A stretch of DNA of 50,669 nucleotides from contig CALHYX010000033.1 of assembly GCA_938041035.1 (NCBI GenBank), positions 1 through 50,669 of the forward strand, read 5' to 3'. Numbering within the stretch: the stretch's first letter is position 1; every line of letters begins with the position of its first letter. Below are positions 25,949-34,007 of the stretch, one piece after another. The DNA is from an uncultured Acidimicrobiales bacterium. Lineage in GTDB: Bacteria > Actinomycetota > Acidimicrobiia > Acidimicrobiales > SHLQ01. Below the pieces are notes generated by a model that searched no databases, was not told where the DNA came from, and saw nothing but the letters and a program-made list of their open reading frames with translations. The position numbers were made by a program, and so were the translations under genes.

Positions 25949-26902
25949 TCATCGAACCCGACGCTCCAACCACTCGATCACCCGGAGGTCGGGCCGGCTG
26001 TTGGTGAGCGCCGCGAGCTGGCGGATGCCGGTCGGGCTCGTGACGTTCACTTCGGTGAGGTGGCCGTCGACCACGTCGAGCCCGACGAACACCAGACCGT
26101 CGGCGCGCAGCGTGGGGGCGACCGCGGCGATGATGCGCTCGTCGGCCGCATCGAGCTCGCAGGCCACCGTCGTGCCGCCGACACAGATATTGGCCCGGAA
26201 GTCATCGGCGGTCGGCAACCGCAGCACGGCACCGAGCGGCTCACCGTCGAGCAGCAGAATCCGCTTGTCGCCGTCGCTGACCCCGGGGAGGAAGCGTTGC
26301 GCGACCACCGGGGTCTGACCCCGATCGGTGAGGGTGTCGATGATCGAGGGTCCATTGCTGTCGCCCGGGCGGAGGGCCATGACCCCGCGACCGCCGTGGC
26401 CGTCGATCGGTTTCAGCACCGCGCCATCGTGCTCGGCGGCAAACCGAATCAGCCGGTCGGCGTCGGCCGTGACGACCGTGGCGGGGGTCACCTCCGGGAA
26501 GCGGCAGGCGTACAACTTCTCGTTGGCGTCGCGCAGCCCCCGCGGCGAGTTCACGATGAGCGTGTCGTCCGCAACCAGGTCGAGCAGCAGGGTCAGGTGC
26601 AGGTACGCCGAGTCGAACGGCGGATCGGTGCGCACGAAAATTGCATCGACCGCGGCGAGGTCGAGCGGTTCGGCGGTGCCGAGCCGAAGCGGCTCCGATG
26701 AGTTCTCGTCGGCTTCGATCGGGCGAGCGTGGGCGTACGCTCCGGTTTCGGCCAAGCCGACGTCGCCGGCGCCGCAGTGCCACACCTGGTGGCCTCGTTC
26801 CTGCGCGGCCAGGATCAGCGCGAACGAGGTATCGGTCGCCGGGTTCACCGTCTCGGGCCCATCCATCACCATGACGACGCGAAGACCGTCGTTTGACGTC
26901 AC
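25949..26902 (-). CDS. gshB: glutathione synthetase (ATP-grasp)
   Basis: A 317-residue ATP-grasp ligase, the length of bacterial GshB. Signature segments parallel the E. coli enzyme: VRTDPPFDSAYLHLTLLLD, NSPRGLRDANEKLYACRFP, LKPIDGHGGRGVMAL, and the C-terminal VNVTSPTGIRQL. It adds glycine to gamma-glutamylcysteine. Glutathione synthesis is rare in Actinobacteria. The frame extends upstream, but GTG at 26902 (TSNDGLRVVMVMDG) has GAGGGG before it and gives the normal N-terminal strand. It follows the GST-like gene by 28 bases on the same strand. Confidence 0.93.
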   Translation of the reverse strand: MTSNDGLRVVMVMDGPETVNPATDTSFALILAAQERGHQVWHCGAGDVGLAETGAYAHARPIEADENSSEPLRLGTAEPLDLAAVDAIFVRTDPPFDSAYLHLTLLLDLVADDTLIVNSPRGLRDANEKLYACRFPEVTPATVVTADADRLIRFAAEHDGAVLKPIDGHGGRGVMALRPGDSNGPSIIDTLTDRGQTPVVAQRFLPGVSDGDKRILLLDGEPLGAVLRLPTADDFRANICVGGTTVACELDAADERIIAAVAPTLRADGLVFVGLDVVDGHLTEVNVTSPTGIRQLAALTNSRPDLRVIEWLERRVR

Positions 26903-26930
26903 AACCGCGCCCCTCGTGCTCGCTCGCCGC

Positions 26931-27998
26931 TCACGCGACCAGTTGCTCGCAGCCGGTACCCGCCAGCACGGCGTCGACCCGAGCCCGATCGCCATCGCCC
27001 AGCGAGCCGTATTCGTCGCGCAGCCATTGCAGGCACTTGCCCTGATAGGCGAACGGTGCCTGGCGGTAGTTCTGCCCGTCGATGTCGCACACCACCTCGT
27101 CGGCCCCGCTGACGAGCGCCTGGGCGTTGGCGACCATGAACGGGGCGTAGGTGCGGCCGATCTCGTGGAGCAACTTGGTGGTCGCGGCGGGAAGCGCTTC
27201 GAGCGAGACCCACCCGGAGTCGCCATCGACCGGGAGCCACGACAGATCGTCCATGCGGTCGACCCAGTTGAACGCCTTGACCGCCCGCTTCATCGCGACG
27301 GCCATCGACGTCGGATCCCACTTCACCAGCTGGGTGAACTGGCCAAAGATGGCGAAGTCCCCCCGGCCGGGTCGGTCGCCGAGGACGAAGTCGTGGGTGG
27401 CCAACCACTCCTGCATCAGGTCCAGTAGCCGCTCGTACGAGCCCTCGATCAGCGGCGTGTTGAGGTCGGTGGAACCCACGAGCTCGCGCCGTCCGATCTG
27501 ACGGGCGGTGATGAACTCGTACATCTGCTGGGCCTGGTCGCTGTTCATCTGCAGGTTGCTCGACAGCGGTAGCAGGTGGCCGGCCTTGTCGATGTCGGGG
27601 GCGTAGGTCCACCGGTAGTGGTACATCGCCTTGGTAACCCACTCGTCGCCGTAGTCCTCGATCAACGAATCGATGAACGCGAGCGCCGGGTCGGTCGGCA
27701 CCAGGCTGCGGCCGGAATACTCGCCTTCCAGGCGCATGATCTGCGGGCTCGAATCCACCGTGCACTCGCCGTGGGTGCCATCGGGGTTCGGGTAGACGAT
27801 CATCGGGATCAGGTGAACCGGTGGTTCGGGCAGGTCATCCCACACCGAGCCGCGCAGTACCCATCGGAAGGGGATACGTCGGTAGCGCAGCACGCCGCGT
27901 ACCTTCATCGAGTACGGCGAGGCGTACTGGCCGGCCAGCACCAGCGGATGGTCGGTGGCGCGGGTCTCGTCGGTCGCCCCGTGCGCCGGATCGCTCAC
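26931..27998 (-). CDS. glutathione S-transferase-like protein A
   Basis: A 355-residue protein with an N-terminal thioredoxin-like GST domain (GQYASPYSMKVRGVLRYRRI) and helical C-terminal domain (EWLATHDFVLGDRPGRGDFA), then an extra C-terminal region of about 100 residues (APFMVANAQALVSGADEV, YQGKCLQWLRDEYG). That extension is also present in the paralogue at 30313-31386 (for instance YGDEWVTKAMYHYRW matches FSDEWFYRPAVGSRW). The GTG start at 27998 overlaps the DUF2855 stop (GTGA). It likely uses glutathione made by the adjacent enzymes; the co-substrate is unknown. Confidence 0.82.
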   Translation of the reverse strand: MSDPAHGATDETRATDHPLVLAGQYASPYSMKVRGVLRYRRIPFRWVLRGSVWDDLPEPPVHLIPMIVYPNPDGTHGECTVDSSPQIMRLEGEYSGRSLVPTDPALAFIDSLIEDYGDEWVTKAMYHYRWTYAPDIDKAGHLLPLSSNLQMNSDQAQQMYEFITARQIGRRELVGSTDLNTPLIEGSYERLLDLMQEWLATHDFVLGDRPGRGDFAIFGQFTQLVKWDPTSMAVAMKRAVKAFNWVDRMDDLSWLPVDGDSGWVSLEALPAATTKLLHEIGRTYAPFMVANAQALVSGADEVVCDIDGQNYRQAPFAYQGKCLQWLRDEYGSLGDGDRARVDAVLAGTGCEQLVA

Positions 27999-29068
27999 CG
28001 CGAGTCGGCCAACGTGCAGACGAAGCCGAGCGCGGGGTCGGCGCGACCCTCCAGCAGGTCGCGGAATGTGGCTTCGATCCCGTCGGCCCCCGTGCGGTGT
28101 TCCACGGTGAGCCAGGCGTGGGTGCCGGCGATGAGCCGGGCGAATGAGGCGTCGATGCGTTGGTCGAGTTCGGCGGCGCCCCATTCGCTTACCCGTTTGG
28201 CCCGCTGTCCGGGGGCGAAGAAGAACTCGGGTACCGGGCCGGGGAGCGGTCCGCCGCCGCCCTGGTCCTCCCAGTGGGTCGCTCCGACCGAGACCGAAAA
28301 CTTGAGTCCGTCGCCGAAGTGGTTGTGCACCGATGCGCGGACCGGTCCGCTCCCCGCCATGTCGACCAGGCCGGAGGGGGTTGCCGAATCGAGTTGGTCG
28401 ACCTCGTCGTAGGTGATCACCTGGTCGTACAGATCGAGGCGCTCGACGAACTCTCGATTTCGTTCGGAGGTGAGCCCGATGGCGCGATGGCCGTCGCGCG
28501 GGGCCAGGCACGATGCGAGCGAGATCGATGTCTTCGACGACGCGCTTGTGACGAGGGTTTGGGCGGCGCCCGAGAAGTCGGTGTCGGCGAGCTGATCGTC
28601 GACGAGGAACGACGTCATGAACATCCCCCAGAGCAACAGATACTCGTCGGCACGGTCGGGCCGGAACGAGGGGTCGGCCTCGACATCGCGAAAGTCGGTG
28701 TAGGTGACGGCGTGGTTCGCCCGGTGTTCGCCGACGTCGCGGAAGCCGTCCTTGCGCACCTCCGGGGTGATCACCAACTCGTCACCCATTGGGTAGAAAC
28801 CGAAGTACCGGCCGCCGACCTCGATGTCGGGATGGGACGACTCGGCCACCGAGCCGAGACCGATCGCCGGCAATCGACCCCACGGGTCTTCGGCGGGGAA
28901 GAACCCCCAGTAGTCGAGCATGTCGCCCGCGACCGCGTACGTAATGTTGTTGGTGGTGAACGCGAACCGTTCCACCGCCAGCCGGATCTGCCCCGATTCC
29001 AGTGCGCCGGCGGGCACGTCGTGCACCCGGGTTTCGCGGAAGTTCTGCCGATTAACCTCATGATGCAT
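27995..29068 (-). CDS. DUF2855 family protein
   Basis: A 357-residue protein matching the DUF2855 family, distant relatives of medium-chain alcohol dehydrogenases. Seen: an N-terminal GroES-like part (VERFAFTTNNITYAVAGDML, LGSVAESSHPDIEVGGRYFG) and a Rossmann-like second half (AQTLVTSASSKTSISLAS, AIGLTSERNREFVERL). DUF2855 proteins have no established reaction but often accompany lipid or acyl-CoA genes. The ATG at 29068 is six bases after a TAGTGT box. It is the first gene of the operon DUF2855, GST-like, gshB, gshA. Confidence 0.83.
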   Translation of the reverse strand: MHHEVNRQNFRETRVHDVPAGALESGQIRLAVERFAFTTNNITYAVAGDMLDYWGFFPAEDPWGRLPAIGLGSVAESSHPDIEVGGRYFGFYPMGDELVITPEVRKDGFRDVGEHRANHAVTYTDFRDVEADPSFRPDRADEYLLLWGMFMTSFLVDDQLADTDFSGAAQTLVTSASSKTSISLASCLAPRDGHRAIGLTSERNREFVERLDLYDQVITYDEVDQLDSATPSGLVDMAGSGPVRASVHNHFGDGLKFSVSVGATHWEDQGGGGPLPGPVPEFFFAPGQRAKRVSEWGAAELDQRIDASFARLIAGTHAWLTVEHRTGADGIEATFRDLLEGRADPALGFVCTLADSR

Positions 29069-29080
29069 GATTCGACACTA
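29069..29080 (-). promoter_or_regulatory. -10 box for leaderless DUF2855-gshBA transcript
   Basis: On the minus strand TAGTGT (29080-29075) is followed by six bases and then the ATG at 29068, with no ribosome-binding site. Just upstream, GTCAG and CTGAC form an inverted repeat across 29081-29111 around an AT-rich core (AAATAATAT), a possible operator between this operon and the divergent selenoprotein-like gene. Confidence 0.45.
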
Positions 29081-29155
29081 GTCAGGCCCGCAAATAATAT
29101 GCCAGTCTGACACGCACTACAGCCGAATCGACGTCTGAACAAACCAGGGGGAACC

Positions 29156-30313
29156 ATGAGCGGTGGCGATGCAGCGATGCGCGAGTACGGCGCGGGACAG
29201 GCGGTGCCGACGTTCGAGGACCCGGCGTTCACCCCGCTGGCCAAACCGCTGAGCGAGGCCCGGGTGGCGCTCGTGACCTCGGCGGCGCTCCACCGCCCGG
29301 ACCAGGACCGCTTCAGCCCCTCCGATACGGGCTTCCGGGCCCTCCACCGAACCGACCGCAACATCGTGATGGGCCACTGGAGCCCGAACTTTGACCACAC
29401 CGGTTTCCAGATCGATCTCAACGTGGTCTTCCCGCTCGACCGGCTCGAAGAGTTGGCCGCCGACGGCGTGATCGGCGACGTGGCTCCTCGCCACTTCGCC
29501 TTCGCCGGCAACCAGCCCGAAACGGTGAGCGAGGTGCGCCTCGACACCGGGCCGGCCTGTGCCCAGGAGATGCTGTCCGACGGGGTCGACGTGGTGGTGC
29601 TCACCCCGGTTTGACCGGAGTGCACGCGTACCGTGAGTACGCTCGCCCACGTCTTTGAAGCCGCCGGCCTGTCGACCATCGTGTTGGCCTCCATGAAAGA
29701 GGTCGCCGAAAAGATGGCGCCGCCGCGCACGTTGTATTGCGAGTTCCCGCTGGGCCGACCGCTCGGTCGCCCCGACGATGCGGCGTTGCAACGCGACGTA
29801 CTCGAACGCGGACTCGCGTTGCTCGAGGCCACCGGTCCGGTGTTCGAAACCCACCCCGAGGTCATCGAGTCCGAGGAGACGCCGCTCGCGTGTTCGCTGC
29901 CGCCCCGGTTCGATGCGTCGCTGCCGCCTTCGGTGGATGAGGCCCAAGGCCTGCGGTCCGCTTACGACCGCGCCGTCGAGGCCCGCGGCCACACCGCGGT
30001 GGGTCGGGCCATCGGTGTCGACGAGATCCCCGCCGCGCTCACGGTGCTGGCCCAGTGGGCCGACGGCGCGGCGTGGAAGGAGGTGCCGCTGCCGGGGAAG
30101 AACACGCTGGCGGTGGGCCATGACATTCGGGCGTACTACACCGAAGCGGCCCTCGAACTCGCCGACGGGCCCGCGCCCGGCGGTCGGGCCGTCGAAGCGT
30201 GGTTCTGGGAAGAAACCGAGGCCGGCAAGACCATGATGGGGGCGCGCACGGCGCTCAAGGATCAGGACGCGCCGTTCCCGTTCTGGTTCTACATGGCCCC
30301 CGGGCACCGCTAG
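29156..30313 (+). CDS. candidate selenoprotein of the GrdB (glycine/sarcosine/betaine reductase B) family, UGA at codon 153
   Basis: Two reading pieces in the same frame, 29156-29611 and 29615-30313, are separated only by a TGA at 29612-29614. The first half (LAKPLSEARVALVTSAALHR, FPLDRLEELAADGVIGDVAP) and the second (TVSTLAHVFEAAGLSTIVLA) are successive parts of the GrdB-like reductase family. The junction reads VVVLTPV-UGA-PECTRT, placing the UGA exactly at the first Cys/Sec of the family's C/U-P-x-C motif. A hairpin starts 11 bases after the UGA. The whole would be 385 residues with selenocysteine at 153. AGGGGG precedes the ATG; the 3' end overlaps the next GST-like gene by one base. Alternatives: a Cys-to-stop mutation, or two separate proteins, the second from GTG 29633. 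Selenocysteine genes were not seen in the window. Confidence 0.75.
29612..29646 (+). promoter_or_regulatory. recoding UGA with SECIS-like hairpin
   Basis: The UGA (29612-29614) is followed after 11 bases by GCGTAC-CGTGA-GTACGC (29626-29642), a perfect six-pair stem with a five-base loop. A 2x2 internal loop and two further pairs (29622-29623 with 29645-29646) extend it. Eleven bases is the spacing known for the SelB-binding minihelix of E. coli fdhF. The loop sequence CGUGA contains the G and U expected in bacterial SECIS loops, but the bulged U is not obvious. Confidence 0.5.
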
Positions 30314-31386
30314 TGACCACCACCTCGTTCCGGGTCCACGGGCTCACGCGCTCGTACTTCACCCGGAAGGTCACCGGCTACCTCGACTACACCGACCGGC
30401 CGTGGCGGCTCGAACCGGGACTGCTGGGTCACCCCGCCGCGACCGAAGCGGGCTGGAACGGCGGGATCCCGGTGGTGGTCGACCCGGACGGTACGCCCCT
30501 GTGGGATTCGACGGCCATCATCGACCATCTCGACGCCCATCCGACCACGACCGCCGATCGATCCGTCACACCGACGGACCCGGTCCTGCGCTTCCTGGCG
30601 CACCTGCTCGACGACTTCTCCGACGAGTGGTTCTACCGCCCGGCGGTCGGTAGCCGGTGGAGCTACCCGGACAACACGGTGGCGGCCGGATGGCAGATCG
30701 CCGAAGAACTGTCGGTCGCGGTGCCGATGCCGGCGGCCATGGTGCGCGAGCGGGTGGTCGAGACCATGACCGCCAGCCTGATCCGCCTCGGCGTCACCGC
30801 TGAGAACATCGACGTGTGGATGGCCGAGGTGTTCGTCGCCTGGCTCGAGGCGCTCGAGGCGCACCTGGGTGACGGGTACCTGCTTGGCGCTCGGCCCTGT
30901 CTGGCCGACTTCGCCCTGTTCGGTGCCAACGCCGCCCACTTCGTCGGCGACCCCTACTGCCGCGAACTCGTCGACGAACACGCGCCCTCCGTCGTGGCCC
31001 ACACTCACCGGCTGCTCATTCCCCAGCACCACGACTTCGGGGCGTGGTTCGAACCGGGCGATGTACCGGAGTCGCTGATCGCCGTCGTCGCGCAGGCGGG
31101 AAGGCACTACCTGCCGTGGGTGGCCAAGGCGACGGTCGATGGCGCCGCCACCGTCGAGTTGGCCCCGGGGGTCACCGCGGAGATCGCGACGACGCCGTTC
31201 CTCGACCAGGCGCGCGCCATCATGTTGGGCCGCTACGTGGCGGCTCGGTCGCCGGAACTCGACGCGGTGCTCGAGCGAGCCGGGGTGTTGCCGTATTTCG
31301 CCGACCACGTGGACCAGGCCGGTGCGGTGCCCGACCCGAGCCGACCCGCGCAACCGCTCGACAACCGGCCCTACGCCGTCAACTGA
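30313..31386 (+). CDS. glutathione S-transferase-like protein B
   Basis: A 357-residue paralogue of the GST-like protein at 26931-27998, with the same order: thioredoxin-like N-terminal domain (VHGLTRSYFTRKVTGYLDYT, GIPVVVDPDGTPLWDSTAII), helical domain (LEAHLGDGYLLGARPCLADF) and a similar C-terminal extension. The Cys of YQGKCLQWL in the paralogue is not kept here. The start GTG at 30313 shares its first base with the TAG of the candidate selenoprotein gene, so the two are probably translationally coupled. The pairing suggests that the GST-like protein and the GrdB-like reductase act together on a thiol substrate. Confidence 0.8.
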   Translation: MTTTSFRVHGLTRSYFTRKVTGYLDYTDRPWRLEPGLLGHPAATEAGWNGGIPVVVDPDGTPLWDSTAIIDHLDAHPTTTADRSVTPTDPVLRFLAHLLDDFSDEWFYRPAVGSRWSYPDNTVAAGWQIAEELSVAVPMPAAMVRERVVETMTASLIRLGVTAENIDVWMAEVFVAWLEALEAHLGDGYLLGARPCLADFALFGANAAHFVGDPYCRELVDEHAPSVVAHTHRLLIPQHHDFGAWFEPGDVPESLIAVVAQAGRHYLPWVAKATVDGAATVELAPGVTAEIATTPFLDQARAIMLGRYVAARSPELDAVLERAGVLPYFADHVDQAGAVPDPSRPAQPLDNRPYAVN

Positions 31387-31400
31387 AGGACTTGCGAACC

Positions 31401-32222
31401 ATGGACATCGTGCTTACCGGAACCGGATCACCGCTACCCGACCCCAACCGCGCGGGTCCGTCGACTCTGGTCAAAACGGGCGACACCCACATCCTCGTCG
31501 ACGCGGGTCGCGGAACCGTGATGCGGATGGCGGGCGCGGGTTCGCTTCCCGCCTTTCTCGGTGCAGTGCTGGTCACCCACCTGCACAGCGACCACGTTTG
31601 TGCCCTCAACGATGTCATCACGACGCACTGGGTGATGACCCAGGGAAACGTGCCACTGAAGATCTACGGTCCGGCGGGCATCGCCGAGTTCGTCGAGCGC
31701 CAGATGCACGCGCTGGAACCCGACATCGGCTATCGCATCGCCCATCACGACGTGCTCACGAAGGGCCCCCAGGTCGACGTCACCGAACTGGCTCCGGGAG
31801 ATTCGTTCGCGGTGAACGATGTGCAGGTCACCACCGCCGCCACCGAACATGCCCCGGTGAAGCCGACGATCGGCTACCGGCTCGAACACGACGGGGCGAC
31901 GGTCGCTCTCGCCGGCGACACCATCCCGTGCGATGGGCTCGACACCCTCGTGGCCGATGCGGATCTGTACGTGCAAACCGTCATCCGCACGGATCTGGTC
32001 GAGGCGATTCCGAACCCGATGATGCAGGACATTCTCGACTACCACTCCGGGCTCATCGATGCGGCCCAGACCGCGGCTCGCGCCGGCGCGAAGCGACTGG
32101 CCCTCACCCACATGGTCCCGGCGCCGAGGCCGGACCAGTATCCCGAGTGGATCGCCCTGGCCGCCGAACACTTCGACGGCGAGGTCATCGTCGGCGACGA
32201 CCTCACCACCGTGTCGATCTAG
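31401..32222 (+). CDS. metallo-beta-lactamase-fold hydrolase (RNase Z-like)
   Basis: A 273-residue MBL-fold protein. The metal motif is VTHLHSDHV, preceded by TLVKTGDTHILVDAGRG and followed by a later His in LALTHMVPAP and VALAGDTIPCDGL, matching the RNase Z/arylsulfatase branch. Such proteins hydrolyse phosphodiesters, thioesters or lactones with zinc. The ATG at 31401 lies 14 bases after the GST-like stop, with GAAGGA upstream. It looks like the third gene of the selenoprotein operon; hydrolysis of a glutathione thioester is one possibility, as in glyoxalase II, but this is inference. Confidence 0.82.
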   Translation: MDIVLTGTGSPLPDPNRAGPSTLVKTGDTHILVDAGRGTVMRMAGAGSLPAFLGAVLVTHLHSDHVCALNDVITTHWVMTQGNVPLKIYGPAGIAEFVERQMHALEPDIGYRIAHHDVLTKGPQVDVTELAPGDSFAVNDVQVTTAATEHAPVKPTIGYRLEHDGATVALAGDTIPCDGLDTLVADADLYVQTVIRTDLVEAIPNPMMQDILDYHSGLIDAAQTAARAGAKRLALTHMVPAPRPDQYPEWIALAAEHFDGEVIVGDDLTTVSI

Positions 32223-32254
32223 GCGGCGCCCGAGGCTCTACGCTGCGGGCCGCT

Positions 32255-33079
32255 ATGGGCGCGCTGTTCGGACTCCTCACCTCGCTGATGATCAGCTCGA
32301 CGGAGTTCTTCGGCCGCCGTATCACCAACGATGTGGGCCCGATCGTCGCCGCCGCCTGCCTGAGTCTCGTGGCGTCGATCACCATGCTCGTGCTCGCCCT
32401 CGGGACTACCGGCGACGCCACGGTCGAGAGCCTGCTCCTCGGCGCCTTTTCCGGGGTCGGGTTCGGGGCGGGAATCTCGCTGTACCTCGAAGGGGCGCGG
32501 GTGTCATCGGCCGCCGTCGTAGCTCCGGTGTCGGCATCGTTGGCCACCCTCATTCCGTTCGCCTACACCGCGGTGGTCGACGCCCGGCCCTCGGCGATCG
32601 GTCTTCTCGGTGCCATCACCGTGGTCGTCGGCCTGGCGGCGGTCACCCGCGACGAATCGGCGACCAGCAACGTCGGCGCCGGCCTCCGGGCGGGTACGGC
32701 ATCGGGCATGGGGTACGGCATCGGCACCGCGATCCTGATCGAGGCGTCGGAGGCGTCGGGGTTCTGGCCGCTCGTATCGCAGCGAAGTCTGGCGTTCGCC
32801 TCCATCGCGACCTTTGCCGTGCTGCGCGGCCGGCGGCTCCTGCCACCGGCCCGGCTCGTACCGTCGATCGGGGCCGCAGGAGTCTTCGCCGGGTTCAGCT
32901 CGGTCTTCCTACTGCTCGGGCTGCAGGCCGATGCCTTGTCCGCCTCGGTCACCGCGTCGCTCTATCCGGCGTTCAGCGTTGCCCTCGGGCGCCTGGTGTT
33001 CGCCGACACGGTGTCGAAGCCCCAGTTGGCGGGGCTCGTCGTCGTACTGGCCGGCATCGTCGCCGTCGTGCTCGGCTGA
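32255..33079 (+). CDS. EamA/DMT-family membrane transporter
   Basis: A 274-residue protein with about ten hydrophobic segments in two similar halves (LGAFSGVGFGAGISLYLEGA; AGVFAGFSSVFLLLGLQADA), the architecture of drug/metabolite exporters. The second half ends SVTASLYPAFSVALGRLVF, typical of EamA. The ATG at 32255 follows the MBL gene by 32 bases, so it may share a transcript or have its own promoter (TACGCT ten bases upstream of the start). Substrate unknown; export of a thiol, amino acid or metabolite is possible. Confidence 0.85.
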   Translation: MGALFGLLTSLMISSTEFFGRRITNDVGPIVAAACLSLVASITMLVLALGTTGDATVESLLLGAFSGVGFGAGISLYLEGARVSSAAVVAPVSASLATLIPFAYTAVVDARPSAIGLLGAITVVVGLAAVTRDESATSNVGAGLRAGTASGMGYGIGTAILIEASEASGFWPLVSQRSLAFASIATFAVLRGRRLLPPARLVPSIGAAGVFAGFSSVFLLLGLQADALSASVTASLYPAFSVALGRLVFADTVSKPQLAGLVVVLAGIVAVVLG

Positions 33080-33096
33080 TCGGTAAGCCGATGCGG

Positions 33097-33118
33097 TATC
33101 GTTTGTCCGGATGTCCGG
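33097..33118 (+). promoter_or_regulatory. gntR promoter with palindromic operator
   Basis: TATCGT (33097-33102) is a possible -10 box. It is followed at the expected transcription start by the perfect palindrome CCGGA-TG-TCCGG (33107-33118), embedded in a TGTCCGGATGTCCGG repeat. Related GTCCG/CGGAC arms recur at the sulP promoter (33991-34006), suggesting one regulator binds both. Confidence 0.45.
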
Positions 33119-33157
33119 GAATGGCGATGACCTGAGGGAAGATGCGGGGGCCCGCGG

Positions 33158-33916
33158 ATGCCGATGACCCCCCTCGATCGCTCGAACCCGTTGCCGCTGT
33201 GGGCCCAGCTCGAACAAGATTTGCGCGCTCGGCTCGGCGCGGGCGAGTTCGACGACGGATTCCCCACCGACGCCGAGCTCACCGCCGACTACGAGGTCAG
33301 CCGCCACACGGTCCGCGAGGCGATTCGTCACCTGAACGAGACGGGACTGTTGCGGCGCGAGCGAGGCCGCGGCACCGTCGTCAACCGGTCGGAATTCGAA
33401 CAGTCGCTGGGCACGCTGTACTCGTTGTTCCAGTCGGTGGAGTCAACCGGCGTAGTCCAGACCAGCGAGGTGCTTCGGCTCGACACCGTGGTCGACGCAG
33501 AGGTTGCCGGCCACCTGAAGTTGGACGGCGATGAACCGCTTGTTGTCCTCGAACGACTGAGGCGAGCCGGGGACGCACCACTGGCGGTGGATCGAGCCTG
33601 GTTACCCCTCTCGGTGGCCGAACCGCTGTTGGAAACCGACTTCACGCACACCGCGCTCTATGCGGAGTTGGCGAAAGCGAGCGCACCGGTCCCGAACCAG
33701 GGATGGGAACGTTTGCACGCGATCGTGCCGACGGTTGAGGATCGAAAGCGACTGGATCTGCGCAAGTCGGACGCGGCGTTTTTCTTGGAGCGCCTGGGGT
33801 GTCGCGACGGGACTCCGATCGAGTGGCGAACCACGGTCATTCGCGCCGATCGGTACCGCTTCGTTACCGATTGGTCGGCCGGCGCTCGTAGCGAACTGCG
33901 ACCCACCGCCACCTGA
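33158..33916 (+). CDS. GntR-family regulator with UTRA domain (HutC type)
   Basis: A 252-residue regulator: winged helix at the N-terminus (PLWAQLEQDLRARLGAGEF, TDAELTADYEVSRHTVREAI, HLNETGLLRRERGRGTVV) and a UTRA ligand-binding domain (EPLVVLERLRRAGDAPLAVD, with FFLERLGCRDGTPIEWRTTV in pieces). Such proteins repress operons until a small ligand binds the UTRA domain. The next genes encode SulP permease, rhodanese and persulfide dioxygenase, so a sulfur-related ligand is plausible. The start could be ATG 33158 or ATG 33164; neither has a strong ribosome-binding site. Confidence 0.87.
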   Translation: MPMTPLDRSNPLPLWAQLEQDLRARLGAGEFDDGFPTDAELTADYEVSRHTVREAIRHLNETGLLRRERGRGTVVNRSEFEQSLGTLYSLFQSVESTGVVQTSEVLRLDTVVDAEVAGHLKLDGDEPLVVLERLRRAGDAPLAVDRAWLPLSVAEPLLETDFTHTALYAELAKASAPVPNQGWERLHAIVPTVEDRKRLDLRKSDAAFFLERLGCRDGTPIEWRTTVIRADRYRFVTDWSAGARSELRPTAT

Positions 33917-33973
33917 CGAATAGCTCGGGCCACGAATCCAGCTCGCCGAGCGTTCTTGTTCATCTATTTCCGC

Positions 33974-34006
33974 TTGCATATTCTCCTAATGTCCGTACAA
34001 TCGGAC
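33974..34006 (+). promoter_or_regulatory. leaderless sulP promoter with inverted repeat over the -10 box
   Basis: TTGCAT (33974-33979), 16 bases, then TACAAT (33996-34001), six bases, then the ATG at 34008. GTCCG-TACAAT-CGGAC (33991-34006) is a perfect inverted repeat whose centre is the -10 box itself, so a bound repressor would block polymerase. The arms resemble the palindrome before gntR. The upstream gap (33917-34007) holds nothing else that I can see. Confidence 0.6.
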
Positions 34007-34007
34007 T

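Noticed and set aside
29633..30313. A separate gene starting at GTG 29633, after the TGA
   Set aside because: Its only ribosome-binding candidate (GGAG) is 12 bases away, and its sequence continues the family domain of the upstream piece in the same frame without missing residues. Kept only as an alternative.
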